From: Deltaproteobacteria bacterium
GTDB taxonomy: Bacteria > Desulfobacterota > DSM-4660 > Desulfatiglandales > Desulfatiglandaceae
Assembly (NCBI GenBank): GCA_029932035.1
Contig: JAOZQV010000006.1
Span: 14,208 to 23,320 of the forward strand
Direction: 5' to 3'
DNA length: 9,113 nt
Shown here: piece after piece, positions 6,030 to 9,113 of the stretch
How positions within the stretch are numbered: position 1 is the stretch's first letter
Layout: each line of letters starts with the position of its first letter
The notes under the pieces: generated by a model
Seen by the model: the letters and a program-made list of their open reading frames with translations, nothing else
Database searches by the model: none
Told to the model about the DNA's origin: nothing
Program-made: the position numbers and the translations under genes

Positions 6030-7139
6030 TCACTTTAGTTCACTTACCTTCTTCAGTGCCTCTGACGCTACCTGCCCCACGCTTTTCTTCTCAATGTTCC
6101 CATTTTCATAGATCTCGATCTCATGGGATTCCTGCAGGAGCTTTTCAAGATCTTTCTTTGCCTCATGGGCCCCGAGGTTACCCATAAGCCAGGCGGTATA
6201 ACCACGCACTGCGGGATCAGAGTCGTCTAAGAAGGCAAAGAAGTGAAGGGTGTGCTTGCGGAGGATGTCCGGATTTGATTTTGCAATCCTGCCCAAGGCC
6301 TGAAGGGTCTGATGTTTCCGCGTTTGATCGGCAAGGAATTGATATAGCTGGGGGGCGTACCCACCAAAGAGATCGGCCCTGTGACTGATAATTTCTCCGA
6401 TAGCTTCAAAGGCCCCGGGGGGGAAGGCTGCCGTATCGACCAGGGAATAGAACAGACCCTGAAGGAGCTTGGAAACAATTCCGGGGTCTCTCTCGCCAAT
6501 AACCGCACATACTCTCCCAAGGGTCTCGGCAGCCCTCTGACGGAGTTGGACGTCCCCCGAATAAAGAAGCCGCTGCAGATACCTGATCATTTTCTTGTCT
6601 TCACCTGCGGCGTTTTCTATGGGCTCAATCTCATATTCCCGGACAAACTCCTCAACCTCTCTTTTTGACAGGGTTTTTTTTCTTGCATGCCCTGCAGATG
6701 AATCAGATGAAGCCGGGGCAGCCTTAGCAAGTCTTTGTCGGACTCCTTCAGCAGTAACTTCCTGAACATCCTTGTGCAACCTTATGAAATATAAGGCTCC
6801 GGCGATTCTTCTTCCTTCATAGGCGCCTCCCGGGATGATCAGATGGTTGTTGAGGTCATAATTCTCAACTATTTCCTGCAGGTAGTCCTCTTCGGGTTCC
6901 AACCCCCATGCAAGATCCCAATCCATGTTGCATCCGAATACCAGGGCCTCGATCATGGCAGAACCGAGATTGTGCCCGGTTTCATCACATGCATAGACAG
7001 CGCCGCATGAACAAGAGCCCACAGGCATCTCCCCGGCCCTTCTGGTGCTCAACTCCTTTGGTTCCTCAATGAGCAATCCGCAAAAAGGACATTGAGGTTT
7101 TTTTATTGGTTCTCTTCCGTGAAATTTGCTTTCAAACAT
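6030..7139 (-). CDS. Zinc-ribbon/HEAT-repeat protein (DVU0298-like)
   Basis: A 369-aa protein with two parts. The N-terminal part has a treble-Cys zinc-finger-like region (CPFC at 17-20, CSC at 43-45, C51). A conserved-looking segment runs to about 115 (CDETGHNLGSAMIEALVFG, then IIPGGAYEGRRIAGALYFIRLH). A low-complexity Ala/Ser/Lys linker (138-160) leads to alpha-helical HEAT or PBS-lyase-like repeats from about 185 to the end (LRQRAAETLGRV, FEAIGEII, TLQALGRIAKSNP, DPAVRGYTAWLMGNLG). This resembles what I recall as the DVU0298 family of sulfate reducers, of unknown function; the match is from memory. HEAT arrays bind proteins or nucleic acids. Its ATG overlaps the stop of the 88-aa gene by 8 nt, so the two are probably translationally coupled. 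Confidence 0.82.
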   Translation of the reverse strand: MFESKFHGREPIKKPQCPFCGLLIEEPKELSTRRAGEMPVGSCSCGAVYACDETGHNLGSAMIEALVFGCNMDWDLAWGLEPEEDYLQEIVENYDLNNHLIIPGGAYEGRRIAGALYFIRLHKDVQEVTAEGVRQRLAKAAPASSDSSAGHARKKTLSKREVEEFVREYEIEPIENAAGEDKKMIRYLQRLLYSGDVQLRQRAAETLGRVCAVIGERDPGIVSKLLQGLFYSLVDTAAFPPGAFEAIGEIISHRADLFGGYAPQLYQFLADQTRKHQTLQALGRIAKSNPDILRKHTLHFFAFLDDSDPAVRGYTAWLMGNLGAHEAKKDLEKLLQESHEIEIYENGNIEKKSVGQVASEALKKVSELK

Positions 7140-7398
7140 TTCCGGTTATCTCTTTAATTAATAGCCGGGGAGCAAGCTCAAAACTCCTTGAGTCTTCATC
7201 ATACTCAAAGTCAACAATCTCGAAACCAAATCGAGTGGACCTGAACTCGACAACCCAGTTCTTATATTCCGCCCCAGCGAAGTCACAGTTTATATTGCCA
7301 GCTCGCGCATGCATTATCATAAGCCGCGGTGCGACATCTTCGTCAAAAACCTCGGCGACATGAGCCTTGTCATCATCATTCAGCTCTTTTTTGCTCAT
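7132..7398 (-). CDS. Small protein of unknown function
   Basis: An 88-aa soluble protein that I do not recognise. It has an acidic helical N-terminus (MSKKELNDDDKAHVAEVFDEDVAPRL region) followed by alternating strand-like segments (LMIMHARAGNINCDFAG, KNWVVEFRS, FGFEIVDFEYDE) and a basic C-terminus. It has one cysteine (C38) and no signal peptide. The gene is credible because it is tightly packed: its ATG overlaps the fmdB-like stop as ATGA (4 nt), and its stop overlaps the next start by 8 nt. It therefore belongs to one co-transcribed, probably co-translated unit. The beta-rich, acidic make-up would suit a small binding or adaptor protein, but no function can be assigned. Confidence 0.8.
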   Translation of the reverse strand: MSKKELNDDDKAHVAEVFDEDVAPRLMIMHARAGNINCDFAGAEYKNWVVEFRSTRFGFEIVDFEYDEDSRSFELAPRLLIKEITGNV

Positions 7399-7640
7399 TT
7401 CGCCGGTCCTGGCAGGTCAAGGGTCATACATTGATTGGAATCTCCGCATGATTTTGCGGTGATCTTAGGCTGGTTGCCGCCGGGACCCACACCGATAGCA
7501 TAATTGGTCCTGCTGACCACCCGTTCAATCGATTCGGCGCTGCATTGGGGGCAGGTCATATCCACCTGTTCATCCGGGTTCATGAAAAGCTTTTCAAACA
7601 CCTCTCCGCAGGCCGCACACCTGAATTCAAAAATGGGCAT
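7395..7640 (-). CDS. FmdB-family zinc-ribbon protein
   Basis: An 81-aa protein of the FmdB/CxxC_CXXC_SSSS putative regulatory family. The hallmark start MPIFEFRCAACGEVFEKL gives C8 and C11, and MTCPQC gives C30 and C33: two CxxC knuckles forming one zinc ribbon. The C-terminus holds a Gly/Pro-rich stretch (GVGPGGNQ) and two more cysteines (C65, C71). The family is named from a regulator of formamidase genes, but most members have no proven role. The reading frame stays open upstream to 7703, but the family N-terminus and an AGGAG site 7 nt before the ATG at 7640 fix the start. The gene heads the - strand operon, with a good promoter at 7675-7703. Confidence 0.93.
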   Translation of the reverse strand: MPIFEFRCAACGEVFEKLFMNPDEQVDMTCPQCSAESIERVVSRTNYAIGVGPGGNQPKITAKSCGDSNQCMTLDLPGPAK

Positions 7641-7674
7641 TGTCTTACTCCTATAATATAAGGTATGTTGCGAA

Positions 7675-7703
7675 ATTATAGTCACCCGACAGGACAAAGT
7701 CAA
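7675..7703 (-). promoter_or_regulatory. Sigma70-like promoter of the fmdB-HEAT operon
   Basis: On the - strand TTGACT (complement of 7698-7703) is followed by exactly 17 bp and then a perfect TATAAT (complement of 7675-7680). Transcription would start near 7668, leaving a leader of about 28 nt with an AGGAG ribosome site before fmdB. This is the closest consensus promoter match in the window. The -35 box lies just upstream of the divergent ATP-grasp start. Confidence 0.65.
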
Positions 7704-7706
7704 ACC

Positions 7707-8564
7707 ATGATCCTATCCTTTCACCCATGCTTTGATACTGATATCCAGATTATCCTTGGAGATAGACCCCTTGATTCAGATGATCTGGGATTTATTAAAA
7801 AGGCAGAGGCCATTATCCTCCCCCAGGCATCTACCCAGGATCTTTACCAAATCTGCGCCACATCCGGTGCATCGTTATTCCCTAACTATGAGGCTCGCAC
7901 CAAATACCCGGGGAAGATCGGCCAGAGCCTCATGTTCAATAATTTCCAGATCCCGCATCCCAGAACACTGCGCTGGCATGGTGTTGAAAATTTCAAGGAA
8001 GCATGCTCCCAGTCGGACACTCTGCCCCACGATCTACCTTTTTTGATCAAGGAGAACATGAACCACGAGGCAGAAGGTGTATTCTTTATTGAAAATAGGA
8101 CTGCCCTGAAGGAAGCCTTGGATAAGCTTGCCCTTTGGGAAAGATCCGGCCTGAAGGGATTCGTCACTCAAGAGTATGTCCCCTGCGGCGGGAATGTGCT
8201 CAGGGCAGTGGTTATGGGAAAGCGGGTCATCACCTACTGGAAACGACCCGGAAAACCGGGGCAGGAGATAACCACTATCAGCAGGGGTGCAATTATCGAT
8301 CATGACTGGCAGCCTGACCTTCAAGAAAAGGGAAAGGTTCAGGCCCTCCTCCTTTCCGATAAAACCGGAATAAACCTGGCGGCCATCGATTTTGTGTTCC
8401 CTCTTGCAGAGAAAGACCCGGAGCCTGTTATCTTGGAAATTAACTACTACTTTGGCAGAAGGGGATTAGGTGGGACTGAAAATTATTACAGCTTGCTTTA
8501 CGAGGCGATTCAGGATTGGCTAAGTGAAATAGGATTGGACCCGGAATCAGTGAGCCTCATTTGA
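7707..8564 (+). CDS. ATP-grasp domain protein (RimK-like ligase)
   Basis: A 285-aa protein with an ATP-grasp fold, the type that joins a carboxylate to an amine or thiol via an acyl-phosphate. A pre-ATP-grasp domain (1-75, MILSFHPCF onward, AIILPQAS) precedes the nucleotide-binding lobes: K115 in FLIKENMN, then TQEYVP (Q155, E156) and GKRVITYWKR. The metal-binding set is D228 (AAIDFVF) and E244/N246 (VILEINYYFG), as in RimK and D-Ala ligase relatives. The substrate cannot be read from the sequence. I chose the ATG at 7707 because the family-like core starts there and an upstream start (7665) would place the opposing promoter inside coding sequence. The ribosome site is weak in both cases. It is divergent from fmdB and convergent with yjbQ. 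Confidence 0.85.
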   Translation: MILSFHPCFDTDIQIILGDRPLDSDDLGFIKKAEAIILPQASTQDLYQICATSGASLFPNYEARTKYPGKIGQSLMFNNFQIPHPRTLRWHGVENFKEACSQSDTLPHDLPFLIKENMNHEAEGVFFIENRTALKEALDKLALWERSGLKGFVTQEYVPCGGNVLRAVVMGKRVITYWKRPGKPGQEITTISRGAIIDHDWQPDLQEKGKVQALLLSDKTGINLAAIDFVFPLAEKDPEPVILEINYYFGRRGLGGTENYYSLLYEAIQDWLSEIGLDPESVSLI

Positions 8565-8574
8565 TAATTGACGA

Positions 8575-8596
8575 CTTAAACGTTAAGGGCCTTAAG
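8575..8596. repeat. Small overlapping inverted repeats between convergent genes
   Basis: CTTAA (8575-8579) can pair with TTAAG (8583-8587), or TTAAGG (8583-8588) with CCTTAA (8590-8595). The two pairings are mutually exclusive. They lie in the 54-bp gap between the convergent ATP-grasp and yjbQ genes. No T-tract follows on either strand, so a bidirectional terminator is only a weak possibility. Confidence 0.2.
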
Positions 8597-8618
8597 AGAA
8601 TACAGCAAACACGCCACT

Positions 8619-9017
8619 CTAATCATTGACCACCTTGACATAGGCCTTCCGAGATCTCGGGCCATCATACTCGCAGAAAAAGATCTTCTGCCAGGTCCCG
8701 AGAACCAGACGGCCGTTTTCAACAATCACCGTAACCGAGCTGCCGATAATCGACGTCTTGATATGGCTGTCGGAGTTCCCTTCCATGTGACGATACCCAT
8801 CGTTCGGGGGGACCAGCTCATTCAGCTTCCGAATAATATCGGTACAGACTGCGGGGTCAGCGCCCTCATTGATGGTTACGCCGGCCGTGGTGTGGGGAAC
8901 ATAAACCACACAGATCCCGTCGGTCACACCTGCCTTTGAAACTTCCCCGCTCACCAGCGCGGTAATATCTACCATATCTATTCTTGAACCGGTTTTTACA
9001 TTAATTGTTGCGGGCAT
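8619..9017 (-). CDS. yjbQ: YjbQ/UPF0047 family protein (secondary thiamine-phosphate synthase type)
   Basis: A 132-aa protein, near the usual length for the COG0432/UPF0047 family. Signature blocks are VPHTTAGVTINEGADP (40-55), YRHMEGNSDSHIKTSIIGSS (75-94) and LGTWQKIFFCEYDGPRSRK (106-124). Likely metal or active-site residues are H42, E51, H77, N81, D83 and H85. E. coli YjbQ has thiamine-phosphate-synthase side activity, and the family is also described as possible metal-dependent hydrolases, so the physiological reaction is unclear. The start is well supported by GAGGAGG five nucleotides before the ATG. It is a stand-alone gene here, convergent with the ATP-grasp gene. No functional link to dsr is evident. 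Confidence 0.93.
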   Translation of the reverse strand: MPATINVKTGSRIDMVDITALVSGEVSKAGVTDGICVVYVPHTTAGVTINEGADPAVCTDIIRKLNELVPPNDGYRHMEGNSDSHIKTSIIGSSVTVIVENGRLVLGTWQKIFFCEYDGPRSRKAYVKVVND

Positions 9018-9031
9018 TATTACCTCCTCAC

Positions 9032-9066
9032 CCGGCGACGCCGGAATTGACTATTGACTATTGAAT
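9032..9066. repeat. GC-rich dyad followed by ATTGACT heptad repeats
   Basis: CCGGCG (9032-9037) and CGCCGG (9039-9044) form a perfect dyad. It is followed by the heptads ATTGACT (9046-9052), ATTGACT (9053-9059) and ATTGAAT (9060-9066). It lies directly upstream of the yjbQ ribosome site, so it would be in that gene's leader if transcription starts further right. The arrangement parallels the element at 4172-4208. No promoter for yjbQ could be assigned in 9067-9113. Confidence 0.4.
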
Positions 9067-9113
9067 ATTTGTGGAAGTCGCTTCGCTCCATCATTTTTGA
9101 TAGGTCTTTTATA

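Noticed and set aside
7641..7703. N-terminal extension of the FmdB-like protein
   Set aside because: It would cover the promoter and ribosome site; the family begins with MP-x-F/Y-E-F-x-C, which matches 7640.
7665..7706. Earlier start for the ATP-grasp gene
   Set aside because: AAGG sits directly against this ATG, the added 14 residues are not family-like, and they overlap the opposing promoter; not fully excluded.
9046..9066. Heptad repeats as a CRISPR or promoter element
   Set aside because: Units are only 7 bp with no spacers, and TTGACT copies have no -10 at proper spacing.

Overview
The window is a dissimilatory sulfite reductase (dsr) locus from a sulfate- or sulfite-reducing bacterium, most likely a member of the Desulfobacterota (former Deltaproteobacteria). 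The basis is dsrA, dsrB and dsrD in tandem: dsrD goes with the reductive Dsr pathway rather than the oxidative one. The gene set around it (TPR protein, YkgJ-type cysteine protein, zinc-finger/HEAT protein, FmdB, ATP-grasp, YjbQ) also suits that group. I cannot name a genus from the sequence alone.

Layout. Positions 1-94 (-) hold the first 31 codons of a CobB/CbiA-type amidotransferase ATPase, probably DsrN, which would amidate the siroheme of DsrAB. It is divergent from the dsr operon. The roughly 390-bp divergent spacer holds two identical 11-bp direct repeats 32 bp apart, a good sigma70-like promoter, and a long structured dsr leader with an orphan Shine-Dalgarno sequence and a terminator-like hairpin. 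Next on the + strand come dsrA (489-1907), dsrB (1920-3107), dsrD (3202-3432), a five-TPR protein (3538-4158) and a YkgJ-family cysteine-cluster protein (4228-4878). A convergent operon on the - strand is read from a well-matched promoter at 7675-7703: fmdB-like zinc ribbon, an 88-aa protein, a zinc-finger/HEAT protein, and a 384-aa protein I do not recognise. The first three are joined by 4- and 8-nt overlaps. Divergent from fmdB is an ATP-grasp ligase (+), and the window ends with a yjbQ/UPF0047 gene (-).

How it fits together. DsrAB reduces sulfite at a coupled siroheme-[4Fe-4S] centre, DsrD stimulates that activity, and DsrN would mature the siroheme. The TPR, YkgJ, HEAT and unknown proteins are soluble and lack signal peptides. 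They look like cytoplasmic accessory, assembly or regulatory proteins, but their link to sulfite reduction rests on position only.

The least explained parts are the dsrA leader RNA, the dsrD-TPR junction with a duplicated decamer, the octapeptide repeat in an N-terminal extension of DsrA, and the unknown - strand operon. There are no rRNA or tRNA genes, CRISPR arrays, transposases or intact mobile elements.
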